A DNA stretch of 64,000 bases from Pseudomonas entomophila L48 (GTDB taxonomy: Bacteria > Pseudomonadota > Gammaproteobacteria > Pseudomonadales > Pseudomonadaceae). The stretch spans positions 51,001 to 115,000 of the forward strand of contig NC_008027.1 in the NCBI RefSeq assembly GCF_000026105.1, written 5' to 3'. Shown here piece by piece: positions 1 to 8,546 of the stretch. Both the position numbers and the translations under genes were made by a program. The notes under the pieces are model-generated. The model saw nothing but the letters and a program-made list of their open reading frames with translations. It was not told where the DNA came from and did no database searches. How positions within the stretch are numbered: position 1 is the first letter of the stretch; each line of letters starts with the position of its first letter.

Positions 1-48
1 TGTCCGCCGGGCTCGCAGATGGCGTTGTTCTGAGTGCACGCGATCTCT

Positions 49-131
49 GTAGGAGCGGCTTCAGCCGCGATGCAGGCAGCACGGTGCATGGCACCCGCTT
101 CGCGGGTGATCGCGGCTGAAGCCGCTCCTAC
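49..131. repeat. REP pair (inverted, outward GTAGGAG ends)
   Basis: Two imperfect 22-base arms in inverted orientation (GTAGGAGCGGCTTCAGCC... and its complement) are separated by about 40 bases. The spacer contains a smaller hairpin (CACCCGCTTCGCGGGTG). This is the commonest REP class in the window. Bases 1-48 before it show no gene that I can support. Confidence 0.9.
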
Positions 132-192
132 AGCGGTATGCGCCGCTACTCATAGCGTCGCTAATGCTAGGTATTAAAATCAGGCGTGGGTA

Positions 193-220
193 TTGGCACC
201 TGATGTAATTTTGCTATTAT
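193..220 (+). promoter_or_regulatory. candidate sigma70 promoter for the carbonic anhydrase gene
   Basis: TTGGCA (193-198) and TATTAT (215-220) are separated by 16 bases in an AT-rich patch upstream of the carbonic anhydrase gene. If used, the transcript would carry a leader of about 195 bases, which contains a small GAACG/CGTTC inverted repeat at 243-254. This is pattern matching only. Confidence 0.4.
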
Positions 221-421
221 CGAAAGCCCGCCAAAACCTTCTGGAACGCCCGTTCTAGAGCCTCCGGAATTAAGTTTCAGTTAAGTTTTCTCCGCTAGCG
301 TAGGAATCCAGTCCTCAGCGACTGTGATCATTTGCCTGTGCGTGTCATCTAAATCCCCGCATAGCCAGAATCTTTCCCCGGTAAACTGGAACTTACCTTC
401 AAACCGTCAAGAGGATGAATC

Positions 422-1141
422 ATGCCCATCAAGGACCCATCCAAGGTTGTCCCGGCCGCACCCGCCGAAAGCGCCGATGCCGCCCTGAAGCATATCGTCG
501 ACGGCTTCCTGCGGTTCCACACCGAAGTCTTCCCCGAGCAGCAGGAGCTGTTCAAGAAGCTGGCCACCGCGCAAAAGCCGCGGGCCATGTTCATCACCTG
601 CGCCGACTCGCGCATCGTCCCCGAGCTGATCACCCAGAGCTCGCCGGGCGACCTGTTCGTCACCCGTAACGTCGGTAACGTCGTGCCGCCGTATGGCCAG
701 ATGAACGGCGGTGTTTCCAGCGCCATCGAATACGCGGTGCTGGCGCTGGGCGTGCACCACATCATCGTCTGCGGCCACTCCGACTGCGGCGCGATGCGCG
801 CGGTGCTCAACCCGCACTCGCTGGACAAGATGCCGACCGTTTCCGCCTGGCTGCGCCATGCCGAAGTGGCACGCACCGTGATCGAGGACAACTGCTCCTG
901 CGGCAGCGAGCACGAAAGCATGCAGTTGCTGACCAAAGAGAACGTCATCGCCCAGCTGCACCACCTGCGCACCCACCCGTCGGTCGCCTCGCGCCTGGCA
1001 GCCGGCCAACTGCACATCCATGGCTGGATCTACGACATCGAAACCAGCCAGATCGAAGCCTACAATGCCGCCAGTGATCGCTTCCTGCCACTGACCGCAG
1101 GCGAGCCGATCCCCTCCGCTACTCCGAGAGGCCGCTACTAA
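422..1141 (+). CDS. beta-class carbonic anhydrase
   Basis: The 239-residue cytoplasmic zinc enzyme interconverts CO2 and bicarbonate. The zinc ligands are visible: C60 in CADSR, and H119 and C122 in CGHSDCGAM, with the D62/R64 dyad of the family also present. Length is normal for the bacterial Can/CynT group. The start is supported by an AGAGGATG-type ribosome site just upstream. It is followed on the same strand by a SulP transporter after a 189-base gap; carbonic anhydrase and SulP genes are often paired in bacteria, which suggests the pair handles bicarbonate or inorganic carbon balance. The match to this family is firm; the physiological role is inference. Confidence 0.95.
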   Translation: MPIKDPSKVVPAAPAESADAALKHIVDGFLRFHTEVFPEQQELFKKLATAQKPRAMFITCADSRIVPELITQSSPGDLFVTRNVGNVVPPYGQMNGGVSSAIEYAVLALGVHHIIVCGHSDCGAMRAVLNPHSLDKMPTVSAWLRHAEVARTVIEDNCSCGSEHESMQLLTKENVIAQLHHLRTHPSVASRLAAGQLHIHGWIYDIETSQIEAYNAASDRFLPLTAGEPIPSATPRGRY

Positions 1142-1330
1142 GCGACCCGAACACGCTGAAACGACCTTGATAGCCGGCTGCACCCGATGGGTGCGGCGCG
1201 GTCTTCGCCTGCCTTGAATTTCTCTGGACGCCTTGCCGGCAAGCCCGCTGGCGGCCCGCGCCTGCGCGCGATCCAGGGATCCCCGTGCCTGCGGCCAGAG
1301 GAATGGCCGTGAACTTGAGAAAGGAGCGTC

Positions 1331-2866
1331 ATGGTGAACAAGACACAGATCAAAGCGGCAGTGCCGCGTGAGTTGCTGGCCTCGGTGGTGGTGTTCCTGG
1401 TGGCCCTGCCGTTGTGCATGGGCATTGCCATCGCCTCCGGCATGCCCCCGGCCAAAGGCCTGATCACCGGCATCATCGGCGGAATCGTGGTGGGCTTCCT
1501 GGCGGGCTCGCCGCTGCAGGTGAGCGGCCCGGCGGCGGGCCTGGCGGTGCTGGTGTTCGAGCTGGTGCGCCAGCATGGCATGGCGATGCTCGGGCCGATC
1601 CTGTTGCTGGCGGGGTTGCTGCAACTGCTGGCCGGACGCTTGCGCTTGGGGTGCTGGTTCCGGGTAACGGCGCCAGCGGTGGTGTACGGCATGCTCGCCG
1701 GCATCGGTGTGCTGATCGTGCTGTCCCAGGTGCACGTGATGTTCGACACGGCGCCGCAGCCGTCGGGTGTGGATAACCTGCTGGGCTTCCCGGCGACGCT
1801 GGCTTCGGCCCTGCCGCTGGAGCGCGCGGGCAATGGCTGGCAGGCCGGCGCATTGGGCCTGGGCACCATTGCCATCATGTGGGGCTGGGAGCGCTTTCGC
1901 CCGCAACGTTTGCGCTTCATCCCTGGTGCGCTGCTCGGGGTCGCAGCGATGACCGCCGTCAGCCTGTGGCTGGCGCTGCCGGTCAATCGCGTGCAGGTAC
2001 CAGCCGACCTGTCCGAAGCCATCGACTGGCTACGCCCGGACGATCTGCTCAAGCTGGCCGACCCCACGCTGCTGGTGGCAGCTTTCGCCCTCGCATTCAT
2101 CGCCAGCGCCGAGACCTTGCTGTCCGCAGCCGCGGTGGACCGCATGCACAGCGGCCAGCGTTCGGACTTCGACCGTGAACTGTCGGCGCAGGGCATCGGC
2201 AACATGCTCTGCGGTGTGCTCGGCGCGCTGCCTATGACCGGGGTGATCGTGCGCAGCTCGGCCAACGTGCAGGCCGGCGCGCAGACCCGGGCTTCGGCGA
2301 TCTTGCATGGTGTGTGGTTGCTGGCCTTCGTGGTCGTGTTGAGCAGCGTGCTGCAGCAGATCCCGGTGGCGAGCCTGGCGGGCGTGCTGGTGTACACCGG
2401 CGTGAAGCTGGTGGACTTCAAGGCATTCCGCGGCCTGGGCCGTTATGGGCGGATGCCGATGTTCACCTATGCCGCCACGGCACTGGCGATTGTCTTCACC
2501 GATTTGCTGACCGGGGTGCTGCTGGGCTTTGCCCTCACCCTGCTGAAGTTGGCGTTCAAGGCGGCGCGATTGAAGATCAACCTGGTGGCGCTGGATGCGC
2601 CGGGGCACATGGAGCTGCGCCTGAGCGGGGCGGCGACGTTCCTCAAGGTGCCGGCGCTGACCCAGGTGCTGGAGACCGTGCCGGAAGGGACGACGCTACA
2701 TGTACCCTTAGGCAACCTGAGCTATATCGACCATTCCTGCCTGGAGTTGCTGGAGGACTGGGGGCGCAGTGGCGCGGTCAAGGGGGCGCGGTTGGTGCTG
2801 GAAGAGCGGCGGCTGAAGCGGCGGGTCGAGGGGCGGCTGCGGACTACGGCAGGGCTTGGGGCTTGA
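1331..2866 (+). CDS. SulP family anion transporter with STAS domain
   Basis: This is a 511-residue inner-membrane protein. About the first 400 residues are hydrophobic membrane segments of the SulP/SLC26 fold (start region ELLASVVVFLVALPLCMGIA). A short cytoplasmic STAS domain occupies the last 90 or so residues (LRLSGAATFLKVPALTQ onward). In the STAS domain the usual DxSG phospho-acceptor stretch reads YIDHSCLELL, so the Gly is replaced. A clear AGAAAGGAG ribosome site precedes the ATG. Substrate cannot be read from sequence: sulfate and bicarbonate are both known in the family, and the upstream carbonic anhydrase favours bicarbonate. It ends 10 bases before a perfect REP palindrome. Confidence 0.9.
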   Translation: MVNKTQIKAAVPRELLASVVVFLVALPLCMGIAIASGMPPAKGLITGIIGGIVVGFLAGSPLQVSGPAAGLAVLVFELVRQHGMAMLGPILLLAGLLQLLAGRLRLGCWFRVTAPAVVYGMLAGIGVLIVLSQVHVMFDTAPQPSGVDNLLGFPATLASALPLERAGNGWQAGALGLGTIAIMWGWERFRPQRLRFIPGALLGVAAMTAVSLWLALPVNRVQVPADLSEAIDWLRPDDLLKLADPTLLVAAFALAFIASAETLLSAAAVDRMHSGQRSDFDRELSAQGIGNMLCGVLGALPMTGVIVRSSANVQAGAQTRASAILHGVWLLAFVVVLSSVLQQIPVASLAGVLVYTGVKLVDFKAFRGLGRYGRMPMFTYAATALAIVFTDLLTGVLLGFALTLLKLAFKAARLKINLVALDAPGHMELRLSGAATFLKVPALTQVLETVPEGTTLHVPLGNLSYIDHSCLELLEDWGRSGAVKGARLVLEERRLKRRVEGRLRTTAGLGA

Positions 2867-2875
2867 GTGAGGCGG

Positions 2876-2923
2876 TTCGCCGGCAAGCCGGCTCCTACAG
2901 GTAGGAGCCGGCTTGCCGGCGAA
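2876..2923. repeat. REP pair, near head-to-head perfect hairpin
   Basis: Two 23-base arms of the GCCGGCTTGCCGGC class lie only 2 bases apart with GTAGGAG at the centre, giving a perfect inverted repeat. It lies between the 3' end of sulP and the 3' end of the convergent hypothetical gene, where it could act as a bidirectional terminator or mRNA stabiliser. Confidence 0.9.
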
Positions 2924-2941
2924 TGGCTGCAAACGGTCAGC

Positions 2942-3583
2942 TCAAGCCGATTGGCCCAGCTCGACCCCAAGTTGGCGCGACAGGCACGGCCAGCGTTTCC
3001 ACGCCGCGCCGGTTTCCGGGCTCGACAGCTTGTCGCGATAAGCCTCCACAGATTCAGCGGCGAAGCTTTCGTCATCGAGCATTTCATCCACCGAATGGTG
3101 CACCACCTCGTCCAGCTGGTTGGCAAAAGTCTCGCCGATCAACTGGTGGGCGATCAGGTTGGCCACCGTGGTATCCACCGGAATCAGCGGCTGCTGGAAG
3201 TGGCGGATGTACAGGTCGTTGACCTCCTCGACCAGGCGGTGCGCCAGGTAGGCCTCGTCCAGCAGGCAGTCGAGACCGACATGCCCGGCCATCACGCTGG
3301 GCGGCTGCAGGAAGTAGGCTTCGGCGATCTTCAGCACCGGTTTGATCTGCGACTCGATACCGGCTTCGAGTGCCACGTTGTGCGCGGCCTCGAGCAGTTC
3401 CGGAACCTCGTTGATGTAGGCGCCGACGAAGCGCGCCAAGGTACCCTGGGCATCCTGCTGGGGTAGTTGAATCGATGGATGCAGGTGCGGCAATTGCAGT
3501 TCGAGGCGGGCTTTCAGTTGGCCTGTGCGGCTCTCATGTTGATGGGCGGTTTCGATCTGCTCGCGTACAGCAGCGATGTTCAT
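2942..3583 (-). CDS. conserved hypothetical protein
   Basis: This encodes a 213-residue soluble protein with no signal peptide or membrane segment. It is acidic and mostly helical in appearance, with several His/Glu/Asp-containing stretches (VANLIAHQLIG, EVVHHSVDEMLDDESF). I do not recognise a domain. The start is supported by TGGAG 5 bases upstream. It sits between sulP and the cox operon on the opposite strand, a position I recall as conserved in P. putida-type genomes. No function is proposed. Confidence 0.8.
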   Translation of the reverse strand: MNIAAVREQIETAHQHESRTGQLKARLELQLPHLHPSIQLPQQDAQGTLARFVGAYINEVPELLEAAHNVALEAGIESQIKPVLKIAEAYFLQPPSVMAGHVGLDCLLDEAYLAHRLVEEVNDLYIRHFQQPLIPVDTTVANLIAHQLIGETFANQLDEVVHHSVDEMLDDESFAAESVEAYRDKLSSPETGAAWKRWPCLSRQLGVELGQSA

Positions 3584-3785
3584 GACAACTCCAGGGACAA
3601 GGCGTTACAAACGGAAGACACTAAGTTAGCTTGCTTACGAGAATGCCTAAGACGCATTTGTTATATCTCTGAGACACGTGTAGGAAATTGGCTATATCAA
3701 TGTGCCATCATTGTGCCCCGCCCCAGCATTCATGCGGCTTTCAGCGCAAACGTTTGGATGGATGAAGATCATTTAAAACCCTTCA

Positions 3786-3813
3786 TTGCGCACCATTGGT
3801 CGGTGTCTATACT
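3786..3813 (+). promoter_or_regulatory. candidate cox operon promoter (RpoS-like -10)
   Basis: TTGCGC (3786-3791) and TATACT (3808-3813) are spaced 16 bases apart, and the base before the -10 is C (CTATACT), a feature favoured by RpoS. In P. aeruginosa the aa3 oxidase genes are reported to be RpoS-controlled, which fits. The implied leader of about 145 bases contains the GACTGCC (3845-3851) / GGCAGTC (3881-3887) inverted repeat. The rest of the 3584-3962 gap shows no gene. Confidence 0.45.
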
Positions 3814-3962
3814 CCGCTTGAAACGTGATTCGTTGATGAGGCCCGACTGCCGTTTGCAGGGGGCTCGGTCGTCGAAGCCAGGCAGTCTTGGCCACCGTTC
3901 CCCCCCATGTCGTAAGGTCGTCCGCGCCTCCGGGACTACAAGAACGATAAGGGGAACCCGCA

Positions 3963-5090
3963 ATGATGCGACATCCACATGTCTGGATGGGCCTGTTGCT
4001 GTGGTCAATGTTTGGTCAGGCACAGGCGGCATGGACCGTGAACATGGCTCCCGGGGCGACGGACGTCTCCCACGCCGTGTTCGACCTGCACATGACCATC
4101 TTCTGGATCTGCGTGATCATCGGCATCGTGGTGTTCGGCGCGATGTTCTGGTCGATGGTCATCCATCGCCGCTCCACTGGCCAGCAGCCCGCGCATTTTC
4201 ACGAGCACACCTGGGTTGAGATTCTCTGGACCGTCGTCCCCTTCCTGATCCTCGTGGCCATGGCCATCCCGGCCACCAAGACCCTGATCGAAATCTACGA
4301 CGCCAGTGAGTCGGACATCGACATCCAGGTCACCGGCTACCAGTGGAAGTGGCACTACAAGTACCTGGGCCAGGACGTGGAGTTCTTCAGCAACCTGGCC
4401 ACCCCCGCCGACCAGATCCACAACAAGGCGCCCAAGGACGAGCACTACCTGCTCGAAGTCGACCAGCCGCTGGTGCTGCCGGTGGGGGCCAAGGTGCGCT
4501 TCCTGGTCACCGCCGCCGATGTCATCCATTCCTGGTGGGTACCTGCCTTCGCGGTCAAGCGCGACGCCATCCCCGGCTTCGTCAACGAGGCTTGGACCCG
4601 CATCGAGAAACCCGGCATCTACCGTGGCCAGTGCACCGAGCTGTGCGGCAAGGACCACGGTTTCATGCCGGTGGTGGTGGAGGTGAAGTCCAAGGCTGAC
4701 TACGAGACCTGGCTGGGCGAGCGCAAGGCCGAGGCGGCCAAGCTCAAGGAGCTGACCAGCAAGGACTGGACCCTGCAGGAGCTGGTCGAACGCGGCGACA
4801 AGGTCTACCACACCACTTGCGTGGCCTGTCACCAGGCCGAAGGCCAGGGCCTGCCGCCGATGTTCCCGGCGCTCAAGGGTTCGAAGATCGCCACCGGGCC
4901 GAAGGAAGGCCACCTGAGCATTGTCTTTCACGGTAAGCCCGGCACGGCCATGGCCGCATTCGGCAAGCAACTCTCGGAAGTCGACATCGCCGCCGTGGTC
5001 ACCTACGAGCGCAACGCCTGGGGCAACAACAAGGGCGACATGGTCACGCCGAAGGACGTGCTGGCGCTCAAGCAGGCGGAAAGCAAATGA
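3963..5090 (+). CDS. coxB: cytochrome c oxidase subunit II, caa3 type with C-terminal cytochrome c domain
   Basis: This 375-residue subunit carries the electron entry site of the terminal oxidase. An N-terminal signal sequence (to about residue 22) is followed by two membrane segments and a periplasmic cupredoxin domain. The binuclear CuA ligands are visible in the C224-x3-C228-x3-H232 pattern. A fused cytochrome c domain carries the heme motif CVACH (C286, C289, H290), which makes this a caa3-type subunit able to accept electrons through its own heme. AGGGG lies upstream of the ATG; a second ATG follows immediately. It heads the coxB-coxA-ctaG-coxC operon. Confidence 0.97.
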   Translation: MMRHPHVWMGLLLWSMFGQAQAAWTVNMAPGATDVSHAVFDLHMTIFWICVIIGIVVFGAMFWSMVIHRRSTGQQPAHFHEHTWVEILWTVVPFLILVAMAIPATKTLIEIYDASESDIDIQVTGYQWKWHYKYLGQDVEFFSNLATPADQIHNKAPKDEHYLLEVDQPLVLPVGAKVRFLVTAADVIHSWWVPAFAVKRDAIPGFVNEAWTRIEKPGIYRGQCTELCGKDHGFMPVVVEVKSKADYETWLGERKAEAAKLKELTSKDWTLQELVERGDKVYHTTCVACHQAEGQGLPPMFPALKGSKIATGPKEGHLSIVFHGKPGTAMAAFGKQLSEVDIAAVVTYERNAWGNNKGDMVTPKDVLALKQAESK

Positions 5091-5121
5091 ACCGGTGCCT
5101 TAGGGTTGCAGGAGACAGGAC

Positions 5122-6711
5122 ATGAGTGCAGTGATCGACGACCACGCCCACGGTCATGAACACGCCCACGGCCCGGCCAAGGGCCTGATGCGCTGGGTGC
5201 TGACCACCAACCACAAGGACATCGGCACGATGTACCTGTGGTTCGCCTTCACCATGTTCCTGCTCGGCGGCTCGTTCGCCATGGTGATCCGCGCCGAGCT
5301 GTTCCAGCCCGGGCTGCAGATCGTCGAGCCGGCGTTCTTCAACCAGATGACCACCATGCACGGGCTGATCATGGTGTTCGGCGCGGTGATGCCGGCGTTC
5401 GTCGGGCTGGCCAACTGGATGATCCCGCTGATGATCGGCGCCCCGGACATGGCCCTGCCGCGAATGAACAACTTCAGCTTCTGGCTGCTGCCGGCGGCGT
5501 TCCTGCTGCTGGTCTCGACCCTGTTCAGCCCTGGCGGCGGGCCCAACTTCGGCTGGACCTTCTACGCGCCGCTGTCGACCACCTACGCCCCGGCCAGCGT
5601 CACCTTCTTCATCTTTGCCATCCACCTGATGGGCATCAGCTCGATCATGGGCGCGATCAACGTGATCGCCACCATCCTCAACCTGCGCGCCCCGGGCATG
5701 ACCCTGATGAAGATGCCGCTGTTCGTCTGGACCTGGCTGATCACCGCGTTCCTGCTGATCGCGGTGATGCCGGTGCTGGCCGGCGTGGTGACCATGATGC
5801 TGATGGACATCCACTTCGGCACCAGCTTCTTCAGTGCCGCCGGTGGTGGTGACCCGGTGCTGTTCCAGCATGTGTTCTGGTTCTTCGGCCACCCCGAGGT
5901 GTACATCATGATCCTGCCCGCCTTCGGCGCGGTCAGCTCGATCATCCCGGCGTTCTCGCGCAAGCCGCTGTTCGGCTACACCTCGATGGTCTACGCCACC
6001 GGCGCGATCGCCTTCCTGTCGTTCATCGTCTGGGCCCACCACATGTTCGTGGTCGGTATCCCGGTGGTGGGCGAGCTGTTCTTCATGTACGCCACCATGC
6101 TGATCGCCGTGCCCACCGGGGTGAAGGTGTTCAACTGGGTCAGCACCATGTGGGAGGGCTCGCTGACCTTCGAGACGCCGATGCTGTTCGCCATCGCCTT
6201 CGTCATCCTGTTCACCATCGGTGGCTTCTCCGGGTTGATGCTGGCCATCGCCCCGGCGGACTTCCAGTACCACGACACTTACTTCGTGGTCGCCCACTTC
6301 CACTACGTGCTGGTGCCCGGGGCGATCTTCGGTATCTTCGCCTCGGCCTACTACTGGCTGCCGAAATGGACCGGGCACATGTATGACGAAACCCTCGGCA
6401 AGCTGCACTTCTGGTTGTCGTTCATCGGCATGAACATGGCCTTCTTCCCCATGCACTTCGTCGGTCTGGCCGGCATGCCACGGCGGATCCCCGACTACAA
6501 CCTGCAATTTGCCGACTTCAACATGGTCTCGTCGATCGGCGCCTTCATGTTCGGTGCCACGCAGATCTTCTTCCTGTTCATTGTCATCAAGTGCATCCGC
6601 GGCGGTGCGCCGGCAGCGGCCAAGCCCTGGGACGGTGCCGAGGGGCTGGAGTGGTCGATTCCGTCGCCGGCGCCTTATCACACCTTCCAGACCCCTCCGG
6701 AAGTGAAGTAG
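5122..6711 (+). CDS. coxA: cytochrome c oxidase subunit I
   Basis: The 529-residue catalytic subunit of the heme-copper oxidase has twelve membrane segments and the family signatures WFFGHPEVYI (CuB His and the Tyr cross-link region) and HDTYFVVAHFHYV (His ligands of the two hemes). It reduces O2 to water in the inner membrane and pumps protons. A short His-rich N terminus (HAHGHEHAHG) precedes the first helix. AGGAG precedes the start. It lies 31 bases after coxB and 10 bases before ctaG. Confidence 0.98.
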   Translation: MSAVIDDHAHGHEHAHGPAKGLMRWVLTTNHKDIGTMYLWFAFTMFLLGGSFAMVIRAELFQPGLQIVEPAFFNQMTTMHGLIMVFGAVMPAFVGLANWMIPLMIGAPDMALPRMNNFSFWLLPAAFLLLVSTLFSPGGGPNFGWTFYAPLSTTYAPASVTFFIFAIHLMGISSIMGAINVIATILNLRAPGMTLMKMPLFVWTWLITAFLLIAVMPVLAGVVTMMLMDIHFGTSFFSAAGGGDPVLFQHVFWFFGHPEVYIMILPAFGAVSSIIPAFSRKPLFGYTSMVYATGAIAFLSFIVWAHHMFVVGIPVVGELFFMYATMLIAVPTGVKVFNWVSTMWEGSLTFETPMLFAIAFVILFTIGGFSGLMLAIAPADFQYHDTYFVVAHFHYVLVPGAIFGIFASAYYWLPKWTGHMYDETLGKLHFWLSFIGMNMAFFPMHFVGLAGMPRRIPDYNLQFADFNMVSSIGAFMFGATQIFFLFIVIKCIRGGAPAAAKPWDGAEGLEWSIPSPAPYHTFQTPPEVK

Positions 6712-6721
6712 GAGCCTGCCC

Positions 6722-7279
6722 ATGGACGGCCTGTCGCTCAAACGCCTGGTCACCCGCCTGCTGATGCTGACCGTGGTGATGTTCGCCTTCGGCTTTGCCC
6801 TGGTGCCGATCTACGACGTGATGTGCAAGGCCTTTGGCATCAACGGCAAGACCGGTGGGCAGTACGAGGGCAGCCAGGTGAGTGACCCGTCGCGCTCGGT
6901 GCGGGTGCAGTTCATGTCGACCAACGCCGGTGACATGAGCTGGGAGTTCCACTCCACCGCCGACCAGCTCGAGGTCAACCCGGGGGCGGTGAACCAGATG
7001 ATCTTCATCGCCCGCAACCCGACCGACAAACCCATGAGCGCCCAGGCCATCCCCAGCATCACCCCGGCCGAGGCCGCGGCGTATTTCCACAAGACCGAGT
7101 GCTTCTGTTTCACCCAGCAGGTGCTGCAGCCGGGCGAGCGCATCGAGATGCCGGTGCGTTTCATCGTCGACCGCGACCTGCCGGAGGCGGTGAAGCACCT
7201 GACCCTGGCCTACACCCTGTTCGACATCACCGCTCGCCACCCCCCGGTCGCCCATGTCGCGACCGAGGCCGCCCGTTGA
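6722..7279 (+). CDS. ctaG: cytochrome c oxidase assembly protein CtaG (Cox11)
   Basis: This 185-residue protein is anchored by one N-terminal membrane helix (about residues 10-30), with a periplasmic immunoglobulin-like domain that delivers copper to the CuB site of subunit I. The conserved copper-binding motif is visible as ECFCFTQQ, and the MCKAFGING stretch follows the helix. Length is typical. The start has AGGAG 8 bases upstream. Its place between coxA and coxC is the usual one in Pseudomonas and other proteobacteria. Confidence 0.95.
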   Translation: MDGLSLKRLVTRLLMLTVVMFAFGFALVPIYDVMCKAFGINGKTGGQYEGSQVSDPSRSVRVQFMSTNAGDMSWEFHSTADQLEVNPGAVNQMIFIARNPTDKPMSAQAIPSITPAEAAAYFHKTECFCFTQQVLQPGERIEMPVRFIVDRDLPEAVKHLTLAYTLFDITARHPPVAHVATEAAR

Positions 7280-7295
7280 GGGAAGGAGATCAACC

Positions 7296-8183
7296 ATGGC
7301 AAGCCACGAGCATTACTACGTCCCGGCGCAGAGCAAGTGGCCGATCATCGCCACGATCGGCATGTTCATTACCGTGTTCGGCCTGGGGACCTGGTTCAAC
7401 GACCTCAAGGCCGGGCACCCGGAATCCCACGGGCCGCTGATCTTCTTCGTCGGCGGGCTGTTCCTGGCGTACATGTTGTTCGGCTGGTTCGGCGCGGTGG
7501 TCAAGGAGAGCCATGCGGGGCTGTACAGCTCGCAGATGGACCGCTCGTTCCGCTGGGGCATGAGCTGGTTCATCTTTTCCGAGGTGATGTTCTTCCTGGC
7601 GTTCTTCGGGGCGCTGTTCTATGTGCGGGTGCTGGCAGGGCCATGGCTGGGGGGCGAGGGGCACAAGGGCGTGGCGCACATGCTCTGGCCTAACTTCGAG
7701 TTTGTCTGGCCACTGCTGCACACGCCTGACCCGAAACTGTTCCCGCCGCCCAAGGAGGTGATCGATCCGTGGCACCTGCCGCTGATCAACACCATCCTGC
7801 TGGTGAGTTCCAGCGTGACCGTGACCATCGCCCACCACGCCTTGCGCAAGGGGCATCGCGGCCCGCTGAAACTGTGGCTGGGGCTGACGATTCTGCTGGG
7901 GCTGTCGTTCCTGGCGTTGCAGGCCTACGAGTACCACGAGGCCTACACCAAGCTGGGGCTGACGCTGGGGTCTGGGGTCTATGGCGCGACGTTCTTCATG
8001 CTCACGGGCTTCCACGGCGCGCATGTGACGTTGGGCACGATAATCCTGTTCGTGATGTTCTGCCGGGTGCTGCGGGGGCACTTCAACCCGGAGAAGCACT
8101 TCGGGTTCGAGGCGGCGAGTTGGTACTGGCACTTCGTCGATGTGGTGTGGGTGGGGTTGTTCATCTTTGTTTATGTGCTGTAG
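7296..8183 (+). CDS. coxC: cytochrome c oxidase subunit III
   Basis: The 295-residue, seven-helix subunit III of the aa3/caa3 oxidase shows the signatures SEVMFFLAFFGALFY, GFHGAHVTLG and WYWHFVDVVWVGLFIFVY. The start MASHEHYY is chosen because GGAAGGAG lies just upstream; a longer in-frame extension overlaps ctaG and lacks support. The TAG stop is part of the GTAGG end of a REP element that begins at 8180, so the C terminus appears to have been set by the repeat. Confidence 0.96.
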   Translation: MASHEHYYVPAQSKWPIIATIGMFITVFGLGTWFNDLKAGHPESHGPLIFFVGGLFLAYMLFGWFGAVVKESHAGLYSSQMDRSFRWGMSWFIFSEVMFFLAFFGALFYVRVLAGPWLGGEGHKGVAHMLWPNFEFVWPLLHTPDPKLFPPPKEVIDPWHLPLINTILLVSSSVTVTIAHHALRKGHRGPLKLWLGLTILLGLSFLALQAYEYHEAYTKLGLTLGSGVYGATFFMLTGFHGAHVTLGTIILFVMFCRVLRGHFNPEKHFGFEAASWYWHFVDVVWVGLFIFVYVL

Positions 8184-8262
8184 GCGCGGCTTCAGCCGCG
8201 AAGCAGGCACCTTGGCGTGTGGCACCCGCTTTGCGGGTGATCGCGGCTGAAGCCGCTCCTAC
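8180..8262. repeat. REP pair overlapping the coxC stop codon
   Basis: The outward-facing inverted pair of the GCGGCTTCAGCCGC class has a left arm (GTAGGCG..., one change from GTAGGAG) that includes the coxC TAG. The inner hairpin CACCCGCTTTGCGGGTG is present. It lies between convergent coxC and the DUF2909 gene. Confidence 0.9.
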
Positions 8263-8280
8263 AGGAGGGCGGCGGTGATT

Positions 8281-8484
8281 TTAGAAGGGGGCGTGCGACA
8301 CCAGTTGGCCGCTGATGAAGCCCCAGGCGACCAGCCCGATGGTCAGGGCTGCCAGGGTGACACGCACGGTCAGGGCCTTGAGCAGGCGGGTCGAATGGTC
8401 GTCGTCCTTGACCAGGAATACCAGGCCACTGAACAGGCTGGCGACCGTGGCCAGCAGCATCAGGACTATCGCGGCCTTGAGCAT
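8281..8484 (-). CDS. twin transmembrane protein, DUF2909 family
   Basis: This 67-residue protein is essentially two membrane helices (about residues 4-25 and 40-60) joined by a short charged loop (KDDDHSTRLLK). It matches what I know of DUF2909, small proteins found beside cytochrome oxidase genes in gammaproteobacteria. GGAG lies upstream of the ATG. It is transcribed against the cox genes, ending next to the REP after coxC. The function is unknown; a role in oxidase assembly or stability is a guess from its position. Confidence 0.8.
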   Translation of the reverse strand: MLKAAIVLMLLATVASLFSGLVFLVKDDDHSTRLLKALTVRVTLAALTIGLVAWGFISGQLVSHAPF

Positions 8485-8546
8485 GGCGCTACTCCGGGGG
8501 ATGTGGTGATGCGGACAAGTATAGCGGTTGCCCCGACGAGGCCTCG

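Noticed and set aside
49..131. Possible CRISPR array from repeated GTAGGAG units
   Set aside because: Copies are scattered over 64 kb, mostly as inverted pairs, not tandem direct repeats with regular spacers; no cas genes.
5068..6753. 561-codon open frame on the minus strand opposite coxA
   Set aside because: Shadow of high GC coding in coxA; composition is His/Asp/Gly/Gln-rich with no domain, no ribosome site, fully inside coxA.
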